64,000 nt of DNA from Fredinandcohnia onubensis (GCF_002734215.1 NZ_NSEB01000004.1:627954-691953), one strand, 5' to 3'. Shown: positions 49,819 through 60,069, numbered from the stretch's first letter. Numbers and translations: made by a program. Notes: a model not told the origin generated them from the letters alone.

Positions 49819-50294
49819 TATCGGCTCACCTCCATAATTGCTTTTTCAAATGTACTTTTAATTGAATCGATTGCTTCGTCCACATCTTGTAAATCCATGG
49901 CGTGAACATAGATTAATTTTTTATCATCTGAAATATCCATTACCAATGTACCGGGAGTCAGCGTAATTAAATTTGAAAGCACCATGATTTCCCAGTCTTT
50001 TTTGACTTCGATAGGTAATGCAAAAATCCCAGGTTTGATATCAAGCTTTGGTTTTACAACTACCTTCATAATGGCATAATTTGATAGAATCAACTCTCTA
50101 AAGAAAATGATGATGAGTTTCATTACTGCCCACACATTATTTAGATAAAACCTGTGTGAGAAGGAACGACGTAAAATAAAGATTAGAAAAAGACCAATCA
50201 AATATCCGCCAAAAAAGGCTCCAAAGTCATAAGAATTCGAAATAAACATCCATGAAACGGCAATAAAAATATTTAATACCAATTGCAACAACAT
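49818..50294 (-). CDS. mrpE: Mrp antiporter subunit E
   Basis: A 158-residue subunit of the Mrp complex with N-terminal membrane segments and a cytoplasmic C-terminal domain (NLITLTPGTLVMDIS is the family signature). I chose the ATG at 50294 because AAAGGAG lies 8 bases upstream; the longer frame to 50381 runs back into mrpD and has no site. Confidence 0.93.
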   Translation of the reverse strand: MLLQLVLNIFIAVSWMFISNSYDFGAFFGGYLIGLFLIFILRRSFSHRFYLNNVWAVMKLIIIFFRELILSNYAIMKVVVKPKLDIKPGIFALPIEVKKDWEIMVLSNLITLTPGTLVMDISDDKKLIYVHAMDLQDVDEAIDSIKSTFEKAIMEVSR

Positions 50295-50299
50295 AATAT

Positions 50300-51781
50300 C
50301 TACTCCTTTAAGACAGCTTGGACATAGATGGATGGGTCCGTTAAATCTTGAGCTGCTTGCGAGATATACGGATAGAACCATTCAGCACCAAATCCAAGTG
50401 CAATTGAGAGTGAAAGTAGAAGAGTGATTGGAAATAATAGTCCTTTTGTTGTTCCTTTTTCTTCTTCTTTCCTAAGCTTTGCTTCACCCCAGAAACCGTT
50501 AATGAAGATTTTCATTACCGAATAGAGGACTAGAAGACTTGAAATTAAAATTGCCGCAACCAGTGCATAATGCTCAGCAGCAAGGCTTCCTTTAACAATT
50601 AGAAGTTTGCCGATGAAACCACTAAATGGAGGGATACCTGCAAGTGAAATGGTTGCAATGAAGAACATCCAGCCTAAATATGGATGATGGTTGATTAAAC
50701 CGCCCATTTTCTTCAAATTGCTTGTCCCCGTTATGACAATCATCGCCCCAACTAATAGGAAGAGGGCAGCTTTGATAATCATGTCATGAATTAAATAGTA
50801 AATCGACCCAGTAAGTGATGTCGGTGTTAATGTTGCAACACCTACCAAAATTACACCTACTGCGGTTAGAATATTGTAAATAATAATTTGTTTAACATCC
50901 CAGTATGCAACAGCTCCAATTACACCTACTAGAATTGTAAACCCTGCAAGGATTCCGATTAAGGTATGAGTAAAACCTGTATCGTGATAGAAAATAATCG
51001 TAAACGTTCGAATGATTGAATATACTCCAACCTTTGTTAATAACGCTCCAAATAGAGCTGTTATCGGTGTTGGTGGAGCATTATAAGAACCAGGCAACCA
51101 GAAAAATAGCGGGAAGATTGCACCTTTCAACCCGAACACGACTAAAAATAGGATTGAGATAACAGTCACAATACCTGGTTGTCCAAGTTCACTAATTTTT
51201 GCTGATAAATCTGCCATATTAACTGTTCCTGTTACTGCGTATAAATAGGCAACGGCAATAACAAAAAGGGCAGATGAGATCACGTTTACCAAGATGTATT
51301 TAATTGATTCACGTAATTGTGGCTTTGTCCCACCATGAACAATTAGGACATAAGAAGCCATTAGCATGACCTCGAAAAATACGAAGAGGTTGAAAAGATC
51401 CCCTGTTAAGAATGCACCTAATACCCCAACCATTAGGAATTGTACTGCCGCATAGTAGAAGAAAGCTTCTCTTTCTTTCCCGATATTCTTGAATGAATAG
51501 ATTGTACACGCTAAGACTACAATACTGCCTGTAGTAACAAGTAATGAAGCAAGCATATCGGCTACTAGTACAATTCCGAAAGGAGCGTCCCAGTCACCGA
51601 GGTTAAGAGTTTGAATCCCATTATGATAGACCTGATTAACAAGGCTTAATGACACAAGGACAGTTAGGATTGTTGAGATTAAGCTGATAACTCTTGATGC
51701 TTTCGTATATTTATTTACAAAGATAAGTATGATTCCCGTCATGAGAGGAATCAATATTGGAAGGATTACAAAATTATTCAT
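50300..51781 (-). CDS. mrpD: Mrp antiporter subunit D
   Basis: A 493-residue membrane protein of the NuoN/NuoM-like family, one of two large proton-path subunits of the Mrp complex. About 14 helices, with conserved Lys and Glu residues typical of the family in [16 protein letters not shown] and [16 protein letters not shown] chose the ATG at 51781 because AAGGGG then has workable spacing; an in-frame ATG at 51790 sits only 3 bases after it. It overlaps the mrpC stop. Confidence 0.94.
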   Translation of the reverse strand: MNNFVILPILIPLMTGIILIFVNKYTKASRVISLISTILTVLVSLSLVNQVYHNGIQTLNLGDWDAPFGIVLVADMLASLLVTTGSIVVLACTIYSFKNIGKEREAFFYYAAVQFLMVGVLGAFLTGDLFNLFVFFEVMLMASYVLIVHGGTKPQLRESIKYILVNVISSALFVIAVAYLYAVTGTVNMADLSAKISELGQPGIVTVISILFLVVFGLKGAIFPLFFWLPGSYNAPPTPITALFGALLTKVGVYSIIRTFTIIFYHDTGFTHTLIGILAGFTILVGVIGAVAYWDVKQIIIYNILTAVGVILVGVATLTPTSLTGSIYYLIHDMIIKAALFLLVGAMIVITGTSNLKKMGGLINHHPYLGWMFFIATISLAGIPPFSGFIGKLLIVKGSLAAEHYALVAAILISSLLVLYSVMKIFINGFWGEAKLRKEEEKGTTKGLLFPITLLLSLSIALGFGAEWFYPYISQAAQDLTDPSIYVQAVLKE

Positions 51782-52115
51782 CGCTATCATTTCCCCTTAA
51801 TTTATCCATGTTATCCGTTCCAAGCTCTTGATAGGAGCGATACGCAAGCACTAGAATAAACGATGTTACCCCAAAGCTAATTACGATCGCAGTTAAAATA
51901 AGGGCTTGTGGAAGTGGATCAACATATGCCTTCGTACCCTCTACTAAAATAGGAGCAGCTCCATGCTTTAACCCACCCATCGTTAAAATCAATAAATGGG
52001 CACCATGACTTAGCAAACCTGTCCCAATAATGACACGAATTAGACTTTTTGAAAGCATCATATATGTCGCTGCCGTAAACAAAATACCGATAACAATAGC
52101 CATTAAAATCTCCAT
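51774..52115 (-). CDS. mrpC: Mrp antiporter subunit C
   Basis: A 113-residue NuoK-like subunit with three helices. [16 protein letters not shown] and [15 protein letters not shown] are characteristic. Its start lies 3 bases after the mrpB stop. It overlaps mrpD. Confidence 0.94.
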   Translation of the reverse strand: MEILMAIVIGILFTAATYMMLSKSLIRVIIGTGLLSHGAHLLILTMGGLKHGAAPILVEGTKAYVDPLPQALILTAIVISFGVTSFILVLAYRSYQELGTDNMDKLRGNDSDE

Positions 52116-52118
52116 AAA

Positions 52119-52541
52119 TCATTCATCCTCCCCGATTGTTTGGATAATGGTCATGGTTACTCCTACAACAACTAAATAAACACCGGTATCGAATAATACA
52201 GCAGTGGCAAGTTCTGTTTTCCCGAAAATTGGTAAATTAAAGTAACCAAATGTATGGGATAAGAAGGGTACATCGAAAAAGAATGAACCCATTGCAGTTA
52301 AAGTTGCAATTAATAACCCGAGAGCCGCTACCTTTTTAAAGTCAAAAGGTAAGGCTTTTTTTACTGTTTTCATATCGAATGCTAAAAGGAGAAGGACGAT
52401 TGCTGCAGCTGAAATCAGTCCACCGATAAATCCTCCTCCTGGAGTATTATGACCTGCAAAAAAGAGATTCAAGGAATAGGCAAGAATAATGAAAACAGTT
52501 ATCTTTGTTGCTGTTTGTAGGATTAAATCATTTGTTTTCAT
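52119..52541 (-). CDS. mrpB: Mrp antiporter subunit B
   Basis: A 140-residue membrane subunit with four helices; GHNTPGGGFIGGLISAAA is the family signature. The start overlaps the mrpA stop (ATGA). In some bacteria this domain is fused to MrpA; here it is separate, as in B. subtilis. Confidence 0.94.
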   Translation of the reverse strand: MKTNDLILQTATKITVFIILAYSLNLFFAGHNTPGGGFIGGLISAAAIVLLLLAFDMKTVKKALPFDFKKVAALGLLIATLTAMGSFFFDVPFLSHTFGYFNLPIFGKTELATAVLFDTGVYLVVVGVTMTIIQTIGEDE

Positions 52542-54943
52542 CCTTCTTTCCTCCTTGTTAAACGTAATTTAATCATTGTAAATATACCTAGTGCTGCTAT
52601 TCCGAGCACAGTAATTTCAAACAATGTATCAAAGCCACGGAAGTCTACTAATATGACGTTAACTATATTTGTACCTCCGCCTTTTTTATAGCTATTTTCT
52701 ACAAAATAACTTGAGATAGAGTCAATCAATCTTGTGCTATTTGCGGAAATCGCAAGTAAAGTAACAATGGTTCCAACCCCTAATGAAATAATGAGGTTTG
52801 TAAGACGAAAACGCATTGGTTTTTCTTTTTTGTGTAGCTTTGGTAAGTGATAGAAACACAAAAGGAATAAGGAAACAGATACTGTTTCAATTACGAGCTG
52901 AGTCAACGCTAAATCAGGTGCGCGGAATAGCACAAAGAATAACGAAACTGAATATCCAACTGCACCAAGTGCGATAATTGCCGTAAGTCTTGATTTGGCG
53001 AAAACAGTTGTCGCTACGCCACCCACAAGAACAAATGCTAGCACGGCTTCAAAAAGTCGAACTGGCGCAACATGTGTTAAATCAAAAGCAAATGCATTTT
53101 TAATAATGAGCGCACTTCCAATTGCTAAGATAAAGAATGCAAACATAATCACTAAGTAGTCACGAATAACCCCAGTCATATAGAAGCGATTTAACTTTGA
53201 TGCTGACCTCTCCATTCCAATAATCCCATTGTCATAAAGATTGTTTAAAGTTAAGCGCTTGGAAAAGACATTGTAAATGCCTGTCCATTTTGCAAGCGAA
53301 AGAAACATAAGGGTTCCTAACACAACAACTCCAATTGACATAAAGAGCGGTGCATTCCATCCGTGGAAATATTCAAAATGAACATGATAGTTTGAATCAC
53401 CATCAAGTAAGCTTGGAACGATGGATGCCACAGCTGGTTCAATTAAACTTGGAGCCAGAATGTTTGAAAACAAACCAAAAATGATAACAAGTGAAGCTAG
53501 GATAATTGGCGAGATTAACATCCCAATTGGTGCTTCATGTGGTTTTTTATCCAGTTTTTCAAACTGAGCTTTTCCAGTAAAAGTTTTAAAGACTAGGATC
53601 ATACTGTAAATGAACGTGAATACACTAGCAATCCAACCGATGATAGGGAAAAGAATACCTAATGTTTCCATATTGAAAATATCAAGTGTCGTTGCATTTA
53701 CAATGGCTGTAAAGAACGCTTCTTTACTTAAGAAACCATTAAATGGTGGTAGACCTGCCATTGAAAAGGCGCCAATAACAGCCAATGTGAAGGTGATTGG
53801 CATCACGGTCATTAATCCACCAAGCTTGCGTATATCACGGGTACCTGTTTCATGGTCGACAATACCTACAACCATGAACAAACTTCCTTTGAATGTCGCG
53901 TGGTTAATTAAGTGGAAAATAGCGGCGACTATTGCAGCCAAATAAATATTGGTATCAAGATGGTCATAATGAAGAGCAGCTGAACCAATTCCTAATAGGG
54001 ACATAATCATCCCCAGTTGACTTACTGTTGAAAATGCGAGAATTCCTTTTAAATCTGTTTGTTTAACGGCACTAAATGAGCCCCAGAACAAGGTAATGAT
54101 TCCAAAGGTTGAGATAATCCAAAACCATTCACTTGATCCAGCAAAAATTGGACTTAAGCGCGCAACTAAATAAATACCTGCCTTTACCATTGTTGCTGAG
54201 TGAAGATACGCACTAACAGGTGTTGGTGCTTCCATTGCATCCGGTAACCAAATATGGAACGGAAATTGAGCTGATTTTGTAAAAGCACCTAATAAAATTA
54301 ATAGCATTGCCGGAATGAATAGTGAATTTGATGGTAATGTATCCACTTGAGCAATCATCTCACGAATACTGAATGTATTCGTCATGAGTGATAGTAAAAC
54401 AAATCCAGCTAGCATGGATAAACCACCAAACACGGTGATTAACATTGATTTAAGTGCACCATACCTAGACTTTTCACGATTATGCCAGTATCCAATTAGT
54501 AGAAAAGAAGATAGACTAGTTAACTCCCAAAACGTGTAAAGCATAATCACATTATCGGAGAGGACAACTCCAAGCATAGCTCCCATAAAACAGAGTAGGT
54601 ACACATAAAAGTTATGTAGGGATTCCTTTTCTTTCGATAAATAGTAGATAGAGTAGAGAACAACCAATGCTCCAATACCTGTAATCAGTAAGGCAAACAA
54701 GAGTCCTAATCCATCAATGTACGCAGTGAAATTTACTCCAATGGAAGGTATCCATTCTGCGGTACGAATTATCGGATTTCCATTCATCGTGTCCTTCATA
54801 AATGGAAAGAAATAAGAAAATAGTAGTACAGGTAGAAATAGTACAAACCAACCTGTATGAATCCCGCGCAAATATTTGCGTAAAAAAGGAATTAAGATAG
54901 CCAATATAAATGGAGATAATATGGCCCAATGTACAAGTGACAA
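52538..54943 (-). CDS. mrpA: Mrp antiporter subunit A
   Basis: The largest subunit of the Mrp Na+/H+ antiporter, 801 residues: an NuoL-like N-terminal region (about 1-510) and a C-terminal NuoJ-like region. The complex keeps internal pH and Na+ low under alkali or salt stress. Typical segments include FWELTSLSSFLLIGYWH and PTPVSAYLHSATMVKAGIYL. The start is a TTG, with GAGGGGGT about 7 bases upstream. It is first of seven overlapping genes mrpABCDEFG. A dispersed structured repeat lies just upstream. Confidence 0.94.
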   Translation of the reverse strand: MSLVHWAILSPFILAILIPFLRKYLRGIHTGWFVLFLPVLLFSYFFPFMKDTMNGNPIIRTAEWIPSIGVNFTAYIDGLGLLFALLITGIGALVVLYSIYYLSKEKESLHNFYVYLLCFMGAMLGVVLSDNVIMLYTFWELTSLSSFLLIGYWHNREKSRYGALKSMLITVFGGLSMLAGFVLLSLMTNTFSIREMIAQVDTLPSNSLFIPAMLLILLGAFTKSAQFPFHIWLPDAMEAPTPVSAYLHSATMVKAGIYLVARLSPIFAGSSEWFWIISTFGIITLFWGSFSAVKQTDLKGILAFSTVSQLGMIMSLLGIGSAALHYDHLDTNIYLAAIVAAIFHLINHATFKGSLFMVVGIVDHETGTRDIRKLGGLMTVMPITFTLAVIGAFSMAGLPPFNGFLSKEAFFTAIVNATTLDIFNMETLGILFPIIGWIASVFTFIYSMILVFKTFTGKAQFEKLDKKPHEAPIGMLISPIILASLVIIFGLFSNILAPSLIEPAVASIVPSLLDGDSNYHVHFEYFHGWNAPLFMSIGVVVLGTLMFLSLAKWTGIYNVFSKRLTLNNLYDNGIIGMERSASKLNRFYMTGVIRDYLVIMFAFFILAIGSALIIKNAFAFDLTHVAPVRLFEAVLAFVLVGGVATTVFAKSRLTAIIALGAVGYSVSLFFVLFRAPDLALTQLVIETVSVSLFLLCFYHLPKLHKKEKPMRFRLTNLIISLGVGTIVTLLAISANSTRLIDSISSYFVENSYKKGGGTNIVNVILVDFRGFDTLFEITVLGIAALGIFTMIKLRLTRRKEG

Positions 54944-54975
54944 AACAGTACCCCCTCAAACAAAATTATCAAATG

Positions 54976-55152
54976 CGCCTTGGCGTATTTGCCGCCCGAT
55001 TTTTTTCGAGCTTGCTCGAAAAACTACCTTTTAAAAATCGTGGCATCCGCCGGTGGCTTTAACTTTATTCAGCCAAGGTTAGACCCAGTTCAATTTGTAG
55101 TTTTTTTTACAATATCACTCATTGAAGTAGAAGCCTTATGCTGAATAAAGTT
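54976..55152. repeat. Dispersed structured element, copy A
   Basis: About 97 bp at 54976-55072 is shared with copy B at 60070. It contains a CGCC TT GGCG hairpin, then TTTTCGAGC TT GCTCGAAAA, then the block GGCATCCGCCGG. Its last 12 bases (AACTTTATTCAG, 55061-55072) are exactly complementary to CTGAATAAAGTT at 55141-55152, with 68 unrelated bases between. It lies between mrpA and a divergent small gene. Confidence 0.88.
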
Positions 55153-55336
55153 ACATCTTATAAAAGTATATAACAATTATTACGAACTTGCATGCCTTGC
55201 AACTTCTAGTGTTACCTAGATATTTAGTTGTTATTAAATATGAAGAGATGTGTTCTTATGAACAAAAAAATTTTTTTAAAATAGATTGTATAAAAATGCT
55301 TTTCGAAATGAATGCTAGTAGCAAGAGGTGAGTTTT

Positions 55337-55561
55337 GTGAATGTGAAAAAAGGAATTGTGGCAATTGCGATTTTTGCCTTCTTGTTTACAATAGCGTGGG
55401 TAATTCATGACCAAACGAAGAGAGAATATATCGTAGAAGAACAAGTTGATAACAATCAACAATTTCAAATACAAACAATTGATTCGACACAAACTGAGGA
55501 AACAACGGTCTACCCAAAATTCAAACCACGTGAATATATTCGGATCGAACATCGAAAATAA
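55337..55561 (+). CDS. Small single-pass membrane protein
   Basis: A 74-residue protein with one N-terminal membrane segment (about 7-22) and a polar Gln/Thr/Glu-rich tail outside or inside the cell. The start is GTG with AGAGGTG 6 bases upstream; the frame also has a GTG at 55328 within that site. No recognised family. Divergent from mrp. Confidence 0.6.
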   Translation: MNVKKGIVAIAIFAFLFTIAWVIHDQTKREYIVEEQVDNNQQFQIQTIDSTQTEETTVYPKFKPREYIRIEHRK

Positions 55562-55563
55562 AA

Positions 55564-55593
55564 AAAGGATGAGACAAAAAGCATCTCATCCTA
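55564..55593 (-). terminator. Terminator after the secreted/membrane protein gene
   Basis: AGGATGAGA and TCTCATCCT; on the minus strand followed by TTTTTTTATTTT. The stop codon of the minus gene is inside the stem. Confidence 0.8.
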
Positions 55594-56160
55594 AATCATA
55601 CTGTTATTTCTTACCATTGGAACCGGAATAGCTTTATTATGGAACATCATAATTAAGATGGGACATCCAAGAAGAGCCAAGAGAGTAAATAAACTAAATA
55701 ATAAATTCGAAGTTAATGTAATTCCAGCTTCATAACCAGCTTCCATATAATCATCGTATAGAGCAGCAATTTCCTGATCATCAGGGAAATTTGCGAGCAT
55801 TAGAAATTCTTTGTTTTCCGTATCATAATAAAAGAATTCATGTTTTTGAATATAAAAAATGCTATCGCGTTTTAATTTATATGCTACGTGCCCTACGACA
55901 ACATTGGCTGTATACGTATCAATTTCTTCTTCATTTTTCTCTGTACTTGGATCATCCGCCGTGATGACTTTTGTAATTTCTGCTTCCTTCGTAATGGTAT
56001 TAACCACTTCAGCAGAACCTTCCGCATAATAATTAATTTCCTTCAGTTTCTCATTAACCGCTTTTGTGAAATCTGATTCCCCAGATGCACCTGCCGTACT
56101 TAAGAAGGTGAAAAAAGCCAAACAACAGACAATCATCAAAAATAATAACCCTTTTTTCAT
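55591..56160 (-). CDS. Exported membrane protein of unknown function
   Basis: A 189-residue protein: signal peptide (about 1-25, cleavage likely after AGA), an extracytoplasmic domain rich in Glu/Asp/Lys/Tyr, a C-terminal membrane helix (about 148-174) and a short tail. The topology suggests a surface-anchored protein. GAGGGG lies 6 bases before the ATG. Family not recognised. Confidence 0.65.
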   Translation of the reverse strand: MKKGLLFLMIVCCLAFFTFLSTAGASGESDFTKAVNEKLKEINYYAEGSAEVVNTITKEAEITKVITADDPSTEKNEEEIDTYTANVVVGHVAYKLKRDSIFYIQKHEFFYYDTENKEFLMLANFPDDQEIAALYDDYMEAGYEAGITLTSNLLFSLFTLLALLGCPILIMMFHNKAIPVPMVRNNSMI

Positions 56161-56276
56161 CTAACCCCTCTTTTCCCATAATAGTAGTCCTTACTCTATA
56201 TGTATTTACAAAAAAGAGATTTACCACTAAAATCGAAAAGAACAACGCAGTGAAGTATTGATATGAGGAATTGAAA

Positions 56277-56834
56277 ATGAAGAATACATATTTTACAAGT
56301 TACTTTCCGCTTATTTCTATTATCCTTTTTAGTATCTCGTTTGCGATTTTGACTGAATTGAAAACATTAGAGCTACTTAAACAAATTGGTATCTACCGTG
56401 GAATGCAGGAGTTTTTCTCCCCAACCTGGATTAATTTTGCGATCTTTTTTGTGTTTTTCTTGATTTATTTCATGGTATTTGCCGCTCTAAAATTAATCTC
56501 GAATACATTGCTTGAACTTTCCCTTTTGTTTTTTACGAGGGACAGTAATGGAGAAAGTTTGCCCAAAATACGTGTCGGTTCCTTCTTCTATCTTGTTGGA
56601 GGAACGGTTTCACTTGCTTTTGTCCAATCCTTTTATGGCATCGTCATTGTCCTGTTACTCGCAACTCTTGGATATTTTATTTTTTTCGTCTATAAAATAC
56701 AAGACACCTTATCTTTCGGTGGATTAATTGGATTAGTCTTTTTTCATACACTAAGTTGGTTCACGTTTTTTATGACCGTAACTTATGTATGTATTCGGTT
56801 ATACAACAGTATTATCGCTAGCTTACCAATCTAA
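56277..56834 (+). CDS. yufK: YufK family membrane protein (DUF5366)
   Basis: A 185-residue membrane protein with about five hydrophobic segments, matching YufK by the N-terminal NTYFTSYFPLISI and the FFLIYFMVFAALKLISNT segment, and by its position near mrp. I chose the ATG at 56277 because GAGGAA lies 7 bases upstream; a TTG at 56271 is closer. Function unknown. Confidence 0.82.
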   Translation: MKNTYFTSYFPLISIILFSISFAILTELKTLELLKQIGIYRGMQEFFSPTWINFAIFFVFFLIYFMVFAALKLISNTLLELSLLFFTRDSNGESLPKIRVGSFFYLVGGTVSLAFVQSFYGIVIVLLLATLGYFIFFVYKIQDTLSFGGLIGLVFFHTLSWFTFFMTVTYVCIRLYNSIIASLPI

Positions 56835-56862
56835 AAAAGCGAGCCAATTACTGGCTCGCCTT
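56833..56862 (-). terminator. Terminator after pbpD
   Basis: On the minus strand GGCGAGCCA and TGGCTCGCT with a 5-base loop, then TTTTT. It also faces the convergent yufK. Confidence 0.88.
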
Positions 56863-58716
56863 CATAATATCCTTCCATATATATATTTGCGGTTTTCGTG
56901 ATTCCATATAGTAAATGCTTTTGTTCTGATCATGACCGACCCATACACCTGCTGTATACTTTTCGGTTAAACCGACGAACCATAGGTCTTTTACATCATT
57001 TGTGGTTCCAGTTTTTCCACCAATATAACCGCTAGAAAAATTCGCTTCTTTAGCCGTTCCAGATTTAACAACGTCGGCAAGTAATGACTTTACCTTTTGA
57101 TTAGCTGAACGACTCCAAACCGTTGAAGATTGTTCATTCCATTCATAAAGGATCTTTCCTTGTAAATCGGTTACCCTTGTAATACCACGAGCTTGAATAA
57201 ATTGACCATTATTTGCAAATGTTGCAAATGCATTTGTCATTTCTAAAGGGGACATCCCGTATGTAAAACCGCCAATGGCCGCGGGTAAATAGTGGTCCTC
57301 TTTAACCACATTCGAAAAGTGAAGCTTATCCAAATAATTGAAACCATTTTCAACCCCAACCCTTTCTAACAGACGAACAGCAGGGGTATTATAGGAATAC
57401 TTAAAAGCCGTTTGTAAGCTAACATTTCCATATTGGCCACCGCCATAATTTCGCGGGCAATATCCGTTTTTGCAATAATTGTTTGCATTAATTGTCTGTG
57501 AGACAGAGGCACCTGTTTGATCAAAATAAGGTGCATAAACAAGCAATGGTTTAATCGCAGAGCCAGGTTGACGGAAAGCTTGGTATGCCCTGTGAAAGGA
57601 AAACTTTTCGTAATTTTTCCCACCAACAATGGCGACAAGTTGATTCCTGCTATGTTCGATAACTGCAGCAGCACCTTGAACGTTTGCGTTTGGTAAATAT
57701 CGTTCCACTGAATGTATAGCGGCTTCCTGTATTGAAGGGTTCAATGCTGTTTCAATGATGATTCCAGACTTGAGAGTCTCTTTTACCTTAGTATCTAATT
57801 CTTTCTGCAGTTTTTCCTTTTCATCATTTGAAGTTGCTGACTTTATTTTTTGGTTAAATCCATCTTTTTCAGCAATTAATTCCTCAAACTCTTGATAAAT
57901 ATAGGTCGTATAATCAGGATACTGGTCGACGATTTTCTCCTTTTTTGCAAGTTCAATCGGCTCATGTAGCGCTTTTTCATATTCCTCTTTTGTAATTTTT
58001 CCTGCTTCGGCTAAGTTTTGTAAAATCCGTTCTTGTCTTTCTTTTGTATTTGAGAAATGCGTAACTGGATTATAAAGAGATGGATTATTTGGTATCGCAC
58101 TTAAAAAAGCAATTTTCGCGAGTGACGCATCTTTGATGGATTGATTAAAATAAAGCTGAGAAGCAGTTTCAATCCCATATGCCCCATTTTGAAAATAAAT
58201 CGCATTTATGTACAATGTTATAATCTCTTCTTTTGAAAGGTTCCGCTCAAGTTGATACGAATACAATAGTTCACTTAACTTTCGGTTATAGGTTTTTTCG
58301 TTGGTTAAATAGAGATTTCTAGCTAGCTGCTGCGTAAGTGTACTTCCACCTTGGTCGATAGAATCATTTTGTAAGTTAACAAGAGCAGCTCTACTTATTC
58401 CGGATATATCAAAGCCTAGATGCTCATAAAAATGCTGATCCTCAATGGTAATAAACAGATCCTTTACAATTTGCGGAATCTCATCCTTAGTGAGCGTGAT
58501 CCGATTCTCGCTATGGTGAATCTCTGAAATTACTTTTCCTGTTCTGTCCGTTATGTAGCTTGTTTGTGGTAACACCACTTCATCAATTGGGATTTTTTCA
58601 TCCAGCACAGCTGGAAAACTTTTTGCAAGCTTCAACTCCTCGTTTACTTGGAATAGTACAAACAAAAACAACAGTAAAAGTAAAAAAGTGATGATGTACC
58701 CTGTTTGTCTTCTCAT
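56848..58716 (-). CDS. pbpD: Class A penicillin-binding protein (PBP4 type)
   Basis: A 622-residue bifunctional peptidoglycan synthase outside the membrane. An N-terminal anchor (about 6-23) is followed by a glycosyltransferase domain with EDQHFYEH (92-99, catalytic Glu92) and GGSTLTQQLARN. The transpeptidase domain has Ser386 (SAIK), SYN (441-443) and KTGT (568-571). The length and the neighbours yuxJ and kapD match pbpD of B. subtilis. Confidence 0.93.
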   Translation of the reverse strand: MRRQTGYIITFLLLLLFLFVLFQVNEELKLAKSFPAVLDEKIPIDEVVLPQTSYITDRTGKVISEIHHSENRITLTKDEIPQIVKDLFITIEDQHFYEHLGFDISGISRAALVNLQNDSIDQGGSTLTQQLARNLYLTNEKTYNRKLSELLYSYQLERNLSKEEIITLYINAIYFQNGAYGIETASQLYFNQSIKDASLAKIAFLSAIPNNPSLYNPVTHFSNTKERQERILQNLAEAGKITKEEYEKALHEPIELAKKEKIVDQYPDYTTYIYQEFEELIAEKDGFNQKIKSATSNDEKEKLQKELDTKVKETLKSGIIIETALNPSIQEAAIHSVERYLPNANVQGAAAVIEHSRNQLVAIVGGKNYEKFSFHRAYQAFRQPGSAIKPLLVYAPYFDQTGASVSQTINANNYCKNGYCPRNYGGGQYGNVSLQTAFKYSYNTPAVRLLERVGVENGFNYLDKLHFSNVVKEDHYLPAAIGGFTYGMSPLEMTNAFATFANNGQFIQARGITRVTDLQGKILYEWNEQSSTVWSRSANQKVKSLLADVVKSGTAKEANFSSGYIGGKTGTTNDVKDLWFVGLTEKYTAGVWVGHDQNKSIYYMESRKPQIYIWKDIMKASQ

Positions 58717-58756
58717 TTAAAACACTCTCTCGAAATATACTATACTAGTATTATAT

Positions 58757-58785
58757 AAAAAAAGAGATGGCAATCGCCATCTGTT
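58757..58785 (-). terminator. Terminator after yuxJ
   Basis: On the minus strand AGATGGC and GCCATCT with a 4-base loop, then CTTTTTTT. Confidence 0.9.
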
Positions 58786-60005
58786 TAAGCAGCTTGTTGA
58801 GTTGATTTTTCAGAATGCCGAACAACACTTAGCCATAAGATTATTGCTCCCGTTAAAAAGAGACCACTTGTTACGAAAAAGACGGTAGAAATTCCGAAAA
58901 AACCACTAAGAATCCCACCAGAAATCGGACCAATGACATTTCCTAGAAACCGAAAACTTACATTATAGCCTTGAACTTCGCCTTGCATGGAAAGTGGTGC
59001 GACCTGACGGATATAAGCTGTCATGCAAGGGATGAGCCCTCCAACGGCCATTCCAAATAAAAATCGACAAACTACAAGTTGCCATAACTCGGTCACAAGT
59101 CCTTGCGGAATAAACATAATCGAGGACGCAAGCAAGAGGATTGTTAAGATTTTTTCATGGCCAATGCTGTCACCGATTTTACCCCATTGTCTCGTGAATA
59201 ATAAATTTCCAAAACCGGTCGCGGAAAATGCCATCCCAGCCAAGAACACAATATTACTACTGTCTGTTAAATGCGTAACATATAATGCAAGTAAGGGCTG
59301 AATACTAAAATTAGCGACCTGGATGAGAGTCGAGATAAGCATAATGGTTAATAAAACCGGATGCTTGAGGATATGAATTAAAACCTCTTTACGGGTATAC
59401 TTTTTGGCAGTAGTACTTGTTTCATTCGCTCGTACCTCTTTAATACCACCAGCAACTAAGACGACTGCCCCTAAAATCACGACCGCAGTGAGGACAAAGG
59501 TATATTGGAAACCGACTGCATCTGCAAGCAATCCACCTAATAATGGACCGAATAATGCTCCTGACACATTCCCCATTTGAAGTGTTCCTAACGTTTTTCC
59601 GGCAATTTCTTTCGGTGTTTGTGCGGAAATGAGGGCAAGGGAGGTTGGAATAAAACCTGTTACAGCACCCATGAAGAGTCTCAAGAAAAATAATTGCTTT
59701 ACCGAGTTCACATATCCCATTAAAAAAATACTAACGGCAATACCAATACCTGTAATGATAAGAATTTTTTTGTAGCCATTTCGATCACCAAAACGTCCCC
59801 ATATCGGTGAAATAAAAAAAGCCGTAACAAAGGTTGCTGCAAAAACTAATCCAGCCCACCTTTGTACAAAGCTATCTGAGTAATCACCAAAGGTTTCGAT
59901 GTATAAAGAGAGAAATGGCATTATCATTGTAGCACTTGCAGCAACAAAGAAATTGGCAAACCACATGATCAAAAGATTTCGCTTAGCTGATTGAATCGGA
60001 AACAC
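58785..60005 (-). CDS. yuxJ: MFS multidrug-type efflux protein YuxJ
   Basis: A 406-residue 12-helix MFS transporter of the drug:H+ antiporter-1 type, motif A RFGDRNGYKK and motif C-like GPLLGGLLADA present. It matches YuxJ by position between pbpD and kapD. The start is uncertain: the only standard start near the family N-terminus is GTG at 60005, but the ribosome binding site AAGAAGGTG includes that GTG. An ATT at 59996, 6 bases after the site, may be used. The substrate is unknown. Confidence 0.85.
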   Translation of the reverse strand: MFPIQSAKRNLLIMWFANFFVAASATMIMPFLSLYIETFGDYSDSFVQRWAGLVFAATFVTAFFISPIWGRFGDRNGYKKILIITGIGIAVSIFLMGYVNSVKQLFFLRLFMGAVTGFIPTSLALISAQTPKEIAGKTLGTLQMGNVSGALFGPLLGGLLADAVGFQYTFVLTAVVILGAVVLVAGGIKEVRANETSTTAKKYTRKEVLIHILKHPVLLTIMLISTLIQVANFSIQPLLALYVTHLTDSSNIVFLAGMAFSATGFGNLLFTRQWGKIGDSIGHEKILTILLLASSIMFIPQGLVTELWQLVVCRFLFGMAVGGLIPCMTAYIRQVAPLSMQGEVQGYNVSFRFLGNVIGPISGGILSGFFGISTVFFVTSGLFLTGAIILWLSVVRHSEKSTQQAA

Positions 60006-60037
60006 CTTCTTAATTCGAATATTTCGACTTACTAAAT

Positions 60038-60066
60038 ATTATAGAATATTATTGTTACTTAATCAA
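60038..60066 (-). promoter_or_regulatory. SigA-type promoter of yuxJ
   Basis: On the minus strand TTGATT (60066-60061), 17-bp spacer, TATAAT (60043-60038). It lies directly beside dispersed element copy B. Confidence 0.75.
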
Positions 60067-60069
60067 TTA

